From positions 916,001-980,000 of the forward strand of contig JAFMOC010000085.1 in the NCBI GenBank assembly GCA_019802505.1: 64,000 nt of DNA, written 5' to 3'. This DNA comes from Corydoras sp. C115 (Eukaryota; Chordata; Actinopteri; Siluriformes; Callichthyidae). A model generated the notes under the pieces. The model saw only the letters and a program-made list of their open reading frames with translations. It was not told where the DNA came from and searched no databases. Below are positions 37,734 through 50,340 of the stretch, piece by piece; position 1 is the stretch's first letter; every line of letters begins with the position of its first letter. The position numbers and the translations under genes are program-made.

Positions 37734-38816
37734 ATGATGGAGCGTCTAATGGGTGTGGGATCACTGGCTGCCGGTGCAGTTGGTCTGCTTTTGCTGTTGA
37801 AGATGATTCAGAGATCGAGAAGAAAGCAAGTAATCCAGGATAAAGTAGTAGTCATCACTGGAGCCAGTTCAGGCCTGGGCAAGGGTAAGTAAGCTAACTT
37901 TTCAGTGGACATTCATTCATTCATTATCTCCCACTTTATCCTCTATTGGGGTCGCGGTGGGGTTCCCCATGCCCATCCAGGGGAGAACATCTCAGGCGCT
38001 GGGCAGGACAGCACAGGGCGCCAATCCATCGCTGGGCACACACTCACTCATACAGACACACACTATATGGGGCAATTTTGAGAATTCAATTGATTTGATC
38101 CATGTTTTTGGACTGTGGGAGGAAACCGGAGAACCCGGAGGAAACCCACGCAGACACGGGGAGAACGTGGAAACTCCACCCAGATGGGGATTCGAACCGG
38201 GAATCCCTAGATCTAAAAATATCACATATAGTAATAGGGAGGTATTAAAATGCAGAAAAATCACATCACATTACAAGTGTGAAGGTAATCCTGTTGTCCC
38301 CTGCAGTACTTGAATTATAAACATTTAGTTTCTAAGAATATTAATAATGACACTGTTTGTGAATTTTCATTTTTCTTAGAATGAACTTTAAACGAAGGTT
38401 CAAAAGTTTTTTAATTTTTCAAAAGTTTTCAATTTTCAAACGAAGGTTCAATGAAAGATTTTAGAATTAGTTCAGAAAAAACATTTCTTATAACCATTTT
38501 CATTTATCTCTACCAAACGTGCCAGTGGACAGCACAGTATATCGGATTGTCCACAGATATCCACAAGACAGTGAAATATTTAATGGTTTTGTTGCTTTTT
38601 TAATTTTATTGATTAATTTATTTTTAGGGCGGCACGGTGGCTTAGTGGTTAGCACATTCGCCTCTCAGCGCTAGGGATTCCCGGTTCGAATCCCAATCTG
38701 GGTGGAGTTTCCATATTCTCCCCGTGTCTGCGTGGGTTTCCTCCGGGTTCTCCGGTTTCCTCCCACAGTCCAAAAACATGGATCAAGTCAATTGAATTCT
38801 CCAAATTGCCCCATAT

Positions 38817-38860
<44 letters not shown>

Positions 38861-41800
38861 TGAGTGTGTGCCCAGCGATAGATTGGCGTCTATGTCCTGG
38901 GTGTATCTGCCCAGCGCCCAAAACGTTCTCCCCTGGATGGGCATGGGGAACCCCACCGCGACCCTAATAGAGGATAAAACGGAAGATAATGAATGAATGA
39001 ATATTTATTTTTATATAAATATATTTAAGGTTCCCTAATCTAGATGCTAATGGCCAGTGAGGAGTTTGTTAAATCACAGTGCTCATAACTTTAAAAATCC
39101 AAACAATTTTTCCGTTTTAACTATGTATTTTAAATATGTATTTAACTTCATACAGGACATTAAGTCTAACAGATGCAGGTTTTAAATGATTGTATTTCTG
39201 TTGTATTTCTGCAGAATGTGCACGAGTGTTTCATGCTGCTGGTGCACGGATTATCCTGTGTGGTCGAGACCAAAAGAGACTGCAGCAGGTCGTGGACGAG
39301 TTAAGTTCTCTGACCGACAGTAAGACAAAGGTATATAAACAAAGATGTAAATACACAATGTGGTAATATTGGCATGTAAATAAATTTCTAATAATACCAT
39401 CGTCATTATCAGTCATACCTCATTTTATAAACAATAAGAACAGGAATTTCTTATTTAAAAAAAGAAAGTGCATCTTTAAATGTCTTAAACTCTAGCCACA
39501 ATAGAACAATATAATCTTGCAACAAATCTGCCACCCAGTCTTTATTTGACACATCAGGTCAAGTGGATTTTAAATGTCATTTCAACCATTTATTCATTCA
39601 TTATCTCCCGCTTTATCCTCTATTAGGGTCGTGGTGGGGTTCCCCATGCCCATCCAGGGGAGAACGTCTCGGGCGCTGGGCAGATAGACACAGGACAGGG
39701 CGCCAATCCATCGCTGGGCACACACTCACTCACACAAACACACTCTATATAGGGCAATTTTTGAGAATTCAATTGACTTGATCCATGTTTTTGGACTGTG
39801 GGAGGAAACCGGAGAACCCGGAGGAAACCCACGCAGACACGGGGAGAACATGGAAACTTCACCCAGATGGGGATTCGAACCGGGAATTCCTAGCGTTGAG
39901 AGGCGAACGTGCTAACCACTAAGCCACCGTGCCGCCCCATTTCAACCATATAAAATATTATTTACATTACATTTGGTCATTTATTGGAAGCTTTTATCCA
40001 AAGCGACTTACAAGGTGAGCACAGGGTTAATCACAACATCCCTGGAGCATTCCCGGGCTCAAGGACCCACATTGGTAACTTCAGTGGACCTGGGATTTGA
40101 ATCCCCAACCTTCAGATTGATAGGCCAATGCCCTAACCACTGAGCTACCACACCCTCCTACTTTACATTACATTAGTTTATTTTATCCAAAGCAACTTAC
40201 AAGGTGAGCACAGGGTTGGCTGCAACATTCGTGGAGCAATGATTGTTAAGGGTCTTGCTCAAGGACCCACATTAGTACCTTCAGTGGACCTGAGATTTAA
40301 ACTCACAACCTTTAGTTTGATGGCCCTTCACCCTAACCACTCATCATGCAATAAATCACTAATTAACACAGGACCACATAAAGTATACGACTGCAAACAT
40401 ATGCAACAAGGCAGAATGACAGCAGAATACTAGAGATGGGAAAATGCAGTTTTGAACTGTATACTGTACATACTGATGGTGTTCAATGCAAACATGGCAC
40501 AACCCTAGAGTTTTAGCAATCGGCAGATGGGATTACAGTGGATTTGTCAGGTTCTAACAGGCATTTCCTTTAGCTTAATGAGTGGAATGATTGCAGTTGT
40601 ACTGGAATGATTGTGTGTTTTAGTAATTTGTGATCAATTGAGCTTGACTATAATCTATAAAGCTCTGTGAGCCAAACCCTCATCTCAGTAGAGGTTTGTG
40701 GTTGGTTAGAAATGACCTTTCTTTAAATATCTTTGTTCTTGTCCAAAATTCAGTGATGTGATTTTATTCAGTTTTAAGACATTCAGTGGGATGCACCACA
40801 CAGTGGAATGCAAAACAGTCGTGATTTGCTTGCATCTCAAGATGTACTGCATTCGAGTCTGACACAAATTTATCATTTTGTTTAAATGTAAATGTTCATG
40901 TATTGTTTTTTTTGTAACTTGATTTTTAAGTAACCTGTAAAGCAATGTTTTGACGATTTGCGGCAATGTTTTGACGATTTTGTTATCATATATACACTGC
41001 ATTTAACTAAGAAAGAGCACATTTACATTTTCTTACTGTAGTAATTTAATTTTAATTTGACAAAGTTGCCTTTTCTTAATTTTGGGTGGTTTGAAATTTA
41101 CTTGAACCCATGACCTTCAAGAGATTCGAACCGACAACCCTCAGATTGATAACACCATTGATAAGCCCTAACCACTAAGAGACCATACACATGGTATTTT
41201 CTGAATTTTTCTGAACTCTGAATCTCTTTGCTTGTCTTTGTAAATATTTAGATAAATATTTAGCAGTATTAATGAGAAGTATTTTGTAAATTGGTGTGTG
41301 TTGTTTCAGACCTATAAACCCTGCACAATTACTTTTGACCTTTCGGACATGGGGCGAGTTACCAAGGCAGCAGAGGAGATTCTGAAGTGTCACGGTCATG
41401 TAGATGTCCTCATTAACAACGCTGGCATTAGTTACCGCGGTTCCGTCCTGGACACACACATCACTGTGCAGAGGGATGTCATGGAGACCAACTACTTTGG
41501 TCCTGTTGCTCTTACACAAGGTAAATATCAGATGCCTGTAACTCTCACACAATTCAGGGTCAATTCAGGAGTAAATATGTGATGGTGGATGTAACTCCTT
41601 TATGAACCTGTACTGTAAAAGTGTATCTGAGTGGATCATGCTGCTGGTTAACTCTGTCACCTAATATCTCAACCCACACACTTGTAGAGAAAACTAAATT
41701 ACATTACAGAATGAGGGTGTTTAGAGATGTCCAAATTCTTTAGATTTAACCAAGGACTTGTGGAATCCTCTAGAACGTGTGATGATATACATAAAGTATA

Positions 41801-44800
41801 CCGTAATTTAACTGTTCTAAGGTTAATAACTAAAAAGTAATTCCATCCATCCTTCCATCCATTATCTTCCTCTTTATCCTCTATTAAGGTCGCGGGGGGT
41901 TCCCCATGCCCATCCAGGGGAGAACGTTTCGGGCGCTGGGCCGAAATCCACCACGCCCAGTGATGGATTGGTGTTCTGTCCTGGGTGTATCTGCCCAGCG
42001 CCTGAAACACCAATCTATCGCTGGGCACAGTATGAGTTCTCATACTGGTTATGGGGCAATTTGGAGACCTCAATTGACTTGATCCATGTTTTTGGACTGT
42101 GGGAAGAAACCAGAGAACCCGGAGGAAACCCACGCGGACACGGGGAGAATATGGAAACTCCACCCAGATGGGGATTCGAACCACTGAGAGGCGAACGTGC
42201 TAATTCGTGCCGCCCCTAAAAAGTAATTGATAATCCAAATATTACAGTTTATCCATTTAACTCCTGCTTTTTACCTGTAAGAATATTCATATTTATGATA
42301 TCTGATATTAAAGACTTTAAATGATCTTTATAGACTCATAAGTAAAGGTGTTTTTATTTTTCTTCTATTCTGCAATTTAGGTATTCTTCCCTTCATGGTG
42401 GAACGGGGCAGTGGACACATAGTGGTCATTAGCAGTGTACAGGGGAAGATTGCCATTCCCTACAGATCTGCGTGTGAGTACACAATACAGAATTTCCTTT
42501 ATTTTTGTTTCCTCTGTCTGTTTAAATTAAAATGCTTAAGAGGTCATTTCAGAAAGTGAGAAAGTATTGTAGAATTTGAAATAGTCCTGTATTTAAAAAA
42601 TGCTGAGTTCTTATTTGAATCAGTAATTTGTCTCGTATTTTTGTTTACGTCGTTTCATACACAAGGTATTTAAATTGTTAAGATTAATCGCTGGGCACAC
42701 ACTCACTCACACAAACACACTCTATATGGGGCAATTTTGAGAATTCAATGACTTGATCCATGTTTTTGTGGGAGGAAAAAACCGGAGAACCCGGAGGAAA
42801 CCCACGCGGACACGGGGGAGAACATGGAAACTCCACCCAGATGTCGGGATTGAACTTGATCCACTAAGTACAAAAATTTCAACACTAAATGATTTCAAAT
42901 CAGCTATACAACCATGACAAGTATCATTTCGTGATTTCTTCTCATTTTATTTTAAATGACAAGCAGCAGTACGCAATGCCACCTTTAATTCTCGTTGTAT
43001 TTTGTCTTTAGTGTTAGCAGCTTGGCACGGTGACTTAGTGTTTAGCATGTTCTCATTCCCGGTTAGAATCCCAATCTGGTTGGAGTCTCCATGTTCTCCC
43101 CGTGTCCGCGTGGGTTTCCTCCGGGTTCTCCGGTTTCCTCCCACAGTCCAAAAACATGGATCAAGGTCAATTGAGTTCTCCAAATTGCCCCATAAAGAGT
43201 GTGTGTGTGTGTGTGTGTGTGTGTGAGTGAGTGTGTGCCCAGTGATAGATTGGTGTTCTGTCCTGGTGTATCTGCCCAGCGCCTGAAGCGTTCTCCCCCG
43301 CTACCCTAGTAAAGGATAAAGCGGAAGTTAATGGATGTTAGCAGCTTAATTCACCAGTATTTCATTGCAATGCCATTAAAAAAAAAATCTCACAAATCCT
43401 TTCCATCTGCACATGGGCTATTTTGCCTGTACTGTCACTGACAAGACTTTTTTTTAAAATGGCAATTGGTTTTCAAAGGTAATGATTAAAGGTGATTATT
43501 TCACCCTGGTCTTGCACAAAACTGGCGTGATTTTAAATATTGTTAACTAACGCTCTATCCACATTCACTTTTTTTCACATAAATCCCCTATAATTCCCCT
43601 ATAATTATCTATAATGCAAACAGTAAGAGAAGAAAAATGGTTCAGGTTGTTTTTATTATATGTGCTGGCTTATCATTTCAATCGGATCAAACCTACTGAG
43701 ACATTTCAGTGATTTGTGGTGTAGACCTTTTCCTGTTTCAGCATGGCAATGTCCCGGGGCACAAATCCGCTGCAAAAACAAGCCATCAGATAAACTTTGT
43801 TAAGGAAGGACCTGAAGAACTTGAATGACATTAACAGATTCCTCATGCTTCAGCAGCCAGACTCCCATCAGTGCTGCTCATTCAGCTGGGAATCAACTAA
43901 ATGTGTTTACTGTAATGTTTACTGACCAACTTCTCTGTATAAGTGCAAATATAAAGAATTTGATACCAGTACACTCTCCATGAGGATAAATTATGCATAA
44001 GGATAAATTATAAGGTGTATACACAATAATATTAACTTTGATGTGCTCTATTTTGCCAAACCACTGACCTAAATCTAACTCAAATCTGTAAATGGACTTG
44101 AAAAGAGAAGCGCAGTGCAAATTTGACACAATGCAAATACTTCTGAGAAGAACGGGTGAACTTTTTACAGTCCAATCATCAACTGGCATAGACGTAACAA
44201 AACATATAGCTCTTAGGCTAGATGTAAAAATAACTGAATAAAGTATATTTTAAAGAGACAATGGGTTTATTTATTGTCTAAAGTCACACTGAGCTCGAAT
44301 GCACCTTGTATACCACGTATACATTTCTTAAACATATGGACCTGTGAATATTGTATACTGTATATTGTTTATTATATGTTTAAAGTCTGTATGTGTATGT
44401 ATGTGTATAGATAGATAGATATAGTTTCATTCATTCATTATCTCCCGCTTTATCCTCTATTAGGTCGCGGTGGGGTTCCCCATGCCCATCCAGGGGAGAA
44501 CGTTTTGGGCGCTGGGCAGATCAACCCAGGACAGGGCGCCAATCCATCGCTGGGCACAACTCTCTATTTGGGACAATTTTGAGAATTCAATTCACCATGT
44601 TTTTGGACTGTGGGAGGAAACCGGAGAACCCGGAGGAAACCCACGTAGACACGGGGAGAACATGGAAACTCCACCCAGATGGGGATTTGAACCGGGAATC
44701 CCTAGCGCTGAGAGGCGAACATGCTAACCACTAAGCCACCGTGCCGCCTAGATAGATATAGTAAATCTGCCTATATTGTTATATGTAAATACTAGAGCCA

Positions 44801-46438
44801 ACACATACTGTACACACCATATTACTTGTGTGTATAACTCCCTTGGCGAATAAATCTGATTGATTCTGTATTTATATGTTCTGACTGTGAAAAATAGATC
44901 TCTTTGGAACACTGATGAACTGGATTTGGATATCTTTGGAGTTTGTACATTATTCAGTGTGATGCATACAATGATGCTATAAAAAACCTTTATTACTTGA
45001 TCCAGATGATAAAACAATGGACTTTGATTCAGATTAAATTTAACTGACTGATTCCAATTCACATTGATATTTTATTGTGTTTAGATGCAGCTTCCAAGCA
45101 TGCAACGCAGGCCTATTTTGACTGTCTGCGTGCAGAGATGGCAGGATTTGGATTAGACGTGTCGATCATCAGTCCTGGATACATTAAAACCAACCTATCA
45201 GTGAATGCCGTCACTGGGGATGGATCCAAATATGGAGGTAGACAAATGTTCCTCTGCAGAGTTGTTCGTTACACCAGATTTATGACCCTCTTTGTCTTGA
45301 GTCTGAATTTGAGCCTTGTACTAAATAGTAAACAGTATAAATAACTTTTGGTCATTCAGCAGACGCTTGTATCCAAAGCGACTTACAAAGTGAGCACAGG
45401 GTTAATCACAACATCCCTGGAGCAATGAGGGTTAAGGGCCTTGCTCAAGGACCCACATTGGTAATTGCAGTGGAACTGGGATTTGAACCCCCAACCTTCA
45501 GATTGATAGCCCAATGCCCTAACCACTGAGCTACCGCACCCTCATGTGGGTTAAGGGTCTTGCTCAAGGAGCCACCTGCAATATTTATTTTCCCTGTTTA
45601 TTACACTTTAGATATTGTTCTTTAAGATAAAGCAGAGGAATGGTGTTAGTCTTTCTACGGGTCTGTTTTAGGCTAAATCAAATATTTATATTTAAAATAA
45701 TGCACACTGGTAACTTCAGTGGGCCTGGGATTTGAACCCACAACCTTTAGATTGGTCTTAAACCCTAACCCTAACCAAAAAAAGCAAACCTAGTGATTAC
45801 TGAAAAACACATGCCTTTGGAATGAACTTGCAATGCGTTGAGATTTCATTCATTCATTATCTACCGCTTTATCCTGTATTAGGGTCGTGGGGGGGGGTTC
45901 CCCATGCCCATCCAGGGGAGAACGTTTCGGGCGCTGGGCAGATACACCCAGGACAGTGTGTCAATCTATCGCTGGGCACACACTCACTCACACAAACACT
46001 CTATATGGGGCGATTTGGAGAACTCAATTGACTTGATCCATGTTTTTGGACTGTGGGAGGAAACCGGAGAACCCGGAGGAAACCCACGCGGACACGGGGA
46101 GAACATGGAAACTCCACCCAGATGGGGATTCGAACCGGGAATCCCTAGCGCTGAGAGGCGAACGTGCTAACCACTAAGCCACCTGCTTTAAATCATTTTT
46201 GCTTAAAGCGTTTGTGTTTTGTTTTTTTTCAGTGATGGATAAGACCACCGCTGGAGGACGAGATCCAGAAGACGTGGCTAAGGCTGTTCTCAGAGCTGTC
46301 ACATACAGGCAAAAAGACGTTCTATTAGCTGGGCTCCTCCCCACACTGGCTGTTTACCTTCGCACTCTCTGGCCTGCAGTTTTCTTCAAATTGATGGCCT
46401 CTCGTGCCAAGAAAGAAAAAAGGATAAAGGAGCAGTAA
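37734..46438 (+). CDS. dhrs7b: Dehydrogenase/reductase SDR family member 7B (DHRS7B/PexRAP)
   Basis: Six coding exons are 37734-37884, 39215-39330, 41310-41520, 42381-42473, 45085-45237 and 46233-46438. They join in phase to give 309 residues (human 325). A hydrophobic N-terminal membrane anchor lies at about residues 7-23. The Rossmann cofactor motif TGASSGLG is at 42-49 and NNAG at 125-128. The catalytic tetrad is Asn150, Ser178, Tyr191 and Lys195 (YAASK), so the enzyme should be active. The family member DHRS7B/PexRAP is a membrane-bound NADPH-dependent reductase of acyl/alkyl-dihydroxyacetone phosphate in peroxisomal ether-lipid synthesis. A basic Lys-rich C-terminus (RAKKEKRIKEQ) ends the protein. 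The introns are full of SINEs but the frame is intact. Two adjacent ATGs open the frame. It converges with tmem11. Confidence 0.96.
37911..38212 (-). mobile_element. SINE-A, 5'-truncated
   Basis: Starts 27 bases after the dhrs7b exon 2 donor region and stops after GGGAATCCCTAGA, so most of the tRNA head is lost. Confidence 0.9.
38628..39003 (+). mobile_element. SINE-A with expanded (GT)n
   Basis: Full-length, with about 20 GT units at 38819-38858 inside the element. Target-site duplication TTTATTTTTA. Confidence 0.94.
39591..39937 (-). mobile_element. SINE-A, full-length
   Basis: Target-site duplication CATTTCAACCAT on both sides. In dhrs7b intron 3. Confidence 0.95.
39965..40158 (-). mobile_element. 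SINE-B (V-SINE-like) copy
   Basis: Read on the minus strand, it has the tRNA-like head GGTGTGGTAGCTCAGTGGTT with a B-box-like TTCAAATCCCAGG, and the tail ends TAAGTCGCTTTGGATAAAAG. About 190 bp and unrelated to SINE-A. Confidence 0.8.
40162..40345 (-). mobile_element. SINE-B, second adjacent copy
   Basis: Same order as the neighbouring copy (CCAAAGCAACTTACAAGGTG to CCCTAACCACTCATC). The two are direct tandem relatives but clearly diverged. Confidence 0.75.
41105..41186 (-). mobile_element. SINE-B head fragment
   Basis: Only the tRNA-like head remains (CCTCAGATTGATAACACC ... CCCTAACCACTAAGAG). Confidence 0.65.
41842..42216 (-). mobile_element. SINE-A, rearranged
   Basis: Target-site duplication TAAAAAGTAATT. 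The middle contains an inverted piece (CCCAGTGATGGATTGGTG at about 41956 reads opposite to the rest). Confidence 0.9.
42688..42858 (-). mobile_element. SINE-A, internal fragment
   Basis: From ATCGCTGGGCACACAC to the CACCCAGATG block. Both ends are missing. Confidence 0.85.
43022..43338 (+). mobile_element. SINE-A
   Basis: Target-site duplication GTTAGCAGCTT. Lacks part of the head and of the GGATGGGCATGG block, with an expanded GT run. Confidence 0.9.
43725..43880 (+). mobile_element. Tc1-like transposon remnant
   Basis: CAGCATGGCAATGTCCCGGG ... GACCTGAAGAACTTGAATG resembles the transposase 3' part of fish Tc1 elements. Not coding. Confidence 0.5.
44200..44860 (+). mobile_element. LINE-like 3' fragment split by a SINE
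   Basis: AT-rich sequence ending in GGCGAATAAATCTGATTGAT (about 44844-44863), a tail typical of fish LINE copies. A minus-strand SINE-A (44428-44748) is inserted in it. No coding part remains. Confidence 0.45.
44428..44748 (-). mobile_element. SINE-A
   Basis: Target-site duplication AGATAGATATAG. Inserted in a LINE-like fragment. Small deletions in the middle. Confidence 0.93.
45350..45545 (-). mobile_element. SINE-B, best-preserved copy
   Basis: CAGCAGACGCTTGTATCCAA on the left is the reverse of the tail. The core GGGTTAAGGGCCTTGCTCAA and the tRNA-like end CCCTAACCACTGAGCTACCG on the right complete it. It lies in the last dhrs7b intron. Fragments follow at 45546-45575 and 45700-45780. Confidence 0.82.
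45847..46184 (-). mobile_element. SINE-A, full-length
   Basis: Lies just before the last dhrs7b exon. Only about 45 bases separate it from the acceptor at 46231-46232. Confidence 0.94.
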
Positions 46439-46600
46439 TAAGCTGCTGAGTGTTTGAGCCAGACTGCATCAACCACAGGATTCCGCTTACTGGTTATTTT
46501 TTTAACTTATTTTTATTGAGTTACAGCAAAAAAGGTTTAGTGAAGCAGATGGTGTAATGTCCTGTTATGATGTAATAAAGCTGTTTGTTGAGGCTCGTTC
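46439..46600 (+). other. dhrs7b: dhrs7b 3' UTR with poly(A) signal
   Basis: A short 3' UTR. AATAAA at 46574-46579 lies about 135 bases after the stop and is a good poly(A) signal. Confidence 0.7.
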
Positions 46601-46719
46601 ACTGCTTTGCGTCCAAGTGCAATCCAGATCCGTCACTAACTCTCACAGAAGAACTTTTACTTTCCTTTCTCTGAAAAACGAATTCATTTTCAAACATCAC
46701 ACAAGTAAAACCTGCAACA

Positions 46720-46966
46720 TTCATTATCTTCCGCTTTATCCTCTATTAGGGTCGTGGGGGGGTTCCCTATGCCCATCCAGGGAAGAACGTTTCGGGCGCT
46801 GGGCAGATACACCCAGGACAGGACGCCAATCTATCACTGGACACACTCATTCACACAGACACGCACACATACACACCTCTATATGGGGCAATTTGGAAAA
46901 CTCAATTGACTTGATCCATGGTTTTGGACTGTGGGAGGAAACCGGAGAACCCGGAGGAAACCTCAG
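46720..46966 (-). mobile_element. SINE-A, 5'-truncated
   Basis: Stops after GGAGAACCCGGAGGAAACC and runs into the left arm of the palindrome. Confidence 0.9.
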
Positions 46967-46972
46967 AACGAA

Positions 46973-47433
46973 TTAAGGTTGTAGTTAAATAGCTGTAGTT
47001 TAAAATACCGTCTAATGTACTGCGCATTATTTTAAAAAATATGTTGCAGGTTGCGGCACGGTGGCTTAGTGGTTAGCACGTTCGCCTCTCAGCGCTAGGG
47101 ATTCCCGGTTCGAATCACCATCTGGGTGGAGTTTCCATGTTCTCCCCGTGTCCGTGTGGGTTTCCTCCGGGTTCTCCGGTATCCTCCCACAGTCCAAAAA
47201 TGGATCAAGTCAAATGAGTTCTCCAAATTTTCCCATATAAAGTGTGTCTGTGTGAGTGAGTGTGTGTCCAGCGATAGATTGGTGTCCTGTCCTGTCCTGG
47301 GTCCTAGCGCTGAGAGGCGGACGTGCTAACCACTAAGCCACCGTGCCGCAACCTGCAACATATATTTTTTAAATAATGCGCAGTACATTAGAATGTATTT
47401 TAAACTACAGCTATTTAACTACAACCTCAATTC
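46973..47433. repeat. Large palindrome containing a SINE-A copy
   Basis: The left arm (about 46973-47100) and right arm (about 47302-47433) are close reverse complements over roughly 130 bp. The arms include the tRNA-like head of a SINE-A copy plus about 80 bp of unique flank, with the SINE body as a spacer of about 200 bp. It lies 400 bp downstream of the dhrs7b poly(A) signal. Confidence 0.88.
47054..47349 (+). mobile_element. SINE-A inside a palindrome
   Basis: Plus-strand head and body, then after GTCCTGTCCTGGG the sequence switches to an inverted copy of its own head (TAGCGCTGAGAGGCGGACGT ... CCGTGCCGC). Confidence 0.9.
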
Positions 47434-47776
47434 GTTCGCCCCAATAGATTTTTACAAGAGAAACGCTTTCAAATACAACAAAGATTGTGTTCACCCAAAT
47501 TCTTAAGACAAAACCATGCTGGAGTAATATGTGCAGAATGTAGTTTAATATTCTTTCTGAAATCTTAATAACCAGCATCGTGATAGCAGCATGTGACGTT
47601 TAAACATGTAAGATTTTCACAGCTCACACCATTACAGATGCTGACTTTGCACTGATTAGTCAGAGTCTTGGCAAACTTCTCTTTAACCTGGAGTATAAAA
47701 AGTCTTGATTTCTCAATCGTGTTTGCTTTTAATGCAGAACATACTGAGGGCCAAAAATGACAGATATCCAGACAAA

Positions 47777-48042
47777 AGGTCAGCCACAGGATTTGTGCAA
47801 CGTTCAAAACCAGAATTTGTGAATAAAAATTGCAGAGAGCTTATAGATTCCATCATTTACACAATCTTTACACAAAAACGTTCAGAAAACCAGGTGGAAT
47901 TCGCAAACAAAGGATGGTCGCAAATTCCACCTGGTTTTCTGAACCTTTTAAAGATTGTGTAAATGATGGAATCTATAAGCTCTCTGCAATTTTAATTCAC
48001 AAATTCTGGTTTTGCACGTCGCACAAATCCTGTTGCTGACCT
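47777..48042. repeat. Long near-perfect hairpin / foldback element
   Basis: The left arm about 47777-47905 and right arm about 47918-48042 are near-identical reverse complements over about 125 bp with a loop of about 12 bases. The ends read AGGTCAGC ... GCTGACCT. There is no coding potential. It could be a MITE-like foldback element or an inverted duplication. Confidence 0.9.
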
Positions 48043-49514
48043 ATTGGCTGTTAGTGAGATTCAGCACAAGAGATTTTTTATCTGGCATCATTTATTTTTT
48101 TCCAGTTTTTAATGTTCAACATTACCTACTTTTAGGTTTTTAATGCAATGTGCAACCTTCTGTATTATATGCTGTTTTATAGCCATTCCTCCAGAATGTG
48201 CTATTTACATTTTCTTCATGTTAAATCATTTTATTTTGTGTGATACAGTTTAGTAGATTTGTTAATCACTTCATTTGTATTATAAGTTGAGCTGCCAAAC
48301 TTTTTGTCTTTACACCTAAATAACTAAATTATTTAGTGGTTAAAGTGGTTATTGCAAATAGCATTTGGGTGTCTTTTGCCACGTTAAGGTCATTCTACTT
48401 TTCCTTTAACATTATTTTTTTTGTAAACATAATGCACTAATGAGAACAAAAATGAGACAAAGTAATAAATGTACACACGTATGTGTAAGCATGTAGAGAA
48501 GTTAACATTGTTGAGTCTCATGTAATCTCGTTTTCATGTCTCTAACACGTCAGAGCAACACGAAAAATGTACATCAATAAAACAACGGGTTCTTAGTTTT
48601 TTTGAAGACGCTCTTCAACTCCCATCTTTAAGGCTGGACAGGGTCCTTTCTGTGTGGAGTTTTCGTGAACGTTTTGGATCGTCTGACTTAAATTAAGCAG
48701 CAATCCAGAGACACAGAAGTTATCAAAGTTGACAGGTTTTGAATGTTGAAGCCAACAGTGGAAGATGTTTTTGGACTTGAACCTTTGTTCAGTTTATAAA
48801 CATGTTTGTAATTACCGGCTCTTTTTAACAAAGAAAAATCCACATCATGAAACAAACTAATTAATCATTAAAAGTTTAGCCTTGATCATAACTACAGAAA
48901 AAGTGAAACTAGTGAAAACAAGACTTTGAATATGTTCAAGGAAAGAAAAGAAAAACCTTATATTTGTAATATTCTGTAACAGAAGTTTTATTTGAAATCA
49001 TGGTAGCTGGTTCATAAGGTTACTGCTTACGTCATTTATTACAACAACTAAAAACGAGGCTCACCATAACACTGGAGCTGAGTTTACTTTCTTTTTATGA
49101 GTGTACATCTTTAAATAGGAAAAATAAACTTAACAGTGACACGTGGTGATTGGTGCGAAAGTAAAACAAAGGGAGGGTTCCTCATTCACATCAAATGTTA
49201 AATTAACGCACCTTAAAGATGTTGGTCTTAGACTCCTTTTAGTAAGAGTAATTACTGTTACTACAATTAACTAATTTAGCAAAATTGATGTTAAGTTCCT
49301 GTGAAAATAAACAGAATGTGACAAACTATCATATTAATCAACTTCAGGTTTAAACTAATAAACATTAGTCTGCATTAAAATTAGTGATGGAACTTATTAA
49401 CTGCAAGTAAAAAGTACATAACCAACAAGAGACAATATTATGTTCCATGTCAATGAAGAGCCATGTTATATTTGCTGTACATTAGCAAGCATTTGGTTGT
49501 TGCCAGTTTTGGAA

Positions 49515-49694
49515 CAAAGTTTGAGGACCGCTAAAGTAGAAATGTCAAAATACGTTTCTTTAAAACTTGCTTTGATGCATATCAAGAAAGATCTACGACC
49601 TAAATATAAATGTGCAGGGGCATTTTTGCCATTATAATTGATACAGTGCAAATACAACTCTGGCTTTTGTTTTTGGACAGTCAGATCACAAGTG
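49515..49694. repeat. 180-bp duplicated block, copy 1
   Basis: Starts AAAGTTTGAGGACCGCTAAA and ends GTCAGATCACAAGTGA. The second copy is at 52549-52728 in the same orientation, with only a handful of differences. Family unknown. Confidence 0.88.
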
Positions 49695-50149
49695 AACAGT
49701 TAATAAGACATTGTGATCAGACTTCTTGTAACTAATTGTACGACTGATCTGGGAATGCGGCTCAGTGTGCATTTTTGCTGTTGCTTGTATAAAATTATTT
49801 TGTCGCGTGAGGTCAAACATATTGAACAGTCTGTAAAGGTCCTGCTCTCGAAACACTTTGGCACACTCATACAAAATAAATCTGATATTATATTAAGAAA
49901 TTGACAGTTGTGTTGTGATATTTGCGAGACTTTTTACCAAAAATTTCCTTTAAGTAACGAACTCAAAATCAGCAACCGCTAAATAGAAAAATAAACCTGA
50001 AACAAGTTATTTAAAAAAAATGTTTAAAGCTTTTTTGCCCTTTTAAAAATATGTTTCTAACAATCTGAAAAAATAAATCTTCCACTTGTGCTTGTTTACC
50101 TCAAGCACTAATACATCTAATTGAGAGTTGAACGTTGTTTTCCCAGCAG

Positions 50150-50340
50150 TAATGGTTTTGGACTATACAGTCACATGGGTATCAGAAAAAAAAGCTTAGA
50201 TACACAGGGGCAATTTATCACCTCCAAATCACCAAGTCTGTGAATTGCGGAAGAAAATTTTAATTATTAGAGAAACCAACGCAGGTAAAGAAGACTCCAC
50301 AAGAGTGCTAACTGCACTCCACTGCACCACAGAGCCAGAT
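50150..50340 (-). mobile_element. Very old SINE-A-like remnant
   Basis: GGGGCAATTTATCACC, GTGAATTGCGGAAGAAA and CTGCACTCCACTGCACCAC keep the order of a minus-strand SINE of this superfamily. Confidence 0.55.

Noticed and set aside
45350..45545. tRNA gene suggested by a GCTCAGTGG-type A box and a B-box-like sequence
   Set aside because: It is the head of a SINE-B copy. No complete cloverleaf with a plausible acceptor stem was seen.
47777..48042. Hairpin considered as a microRNA precursor
   Set aside because: Arms of about 125 bp are far longer than a typical pre-miRNA stem. A foldback element or inverted duplication is the better reading.
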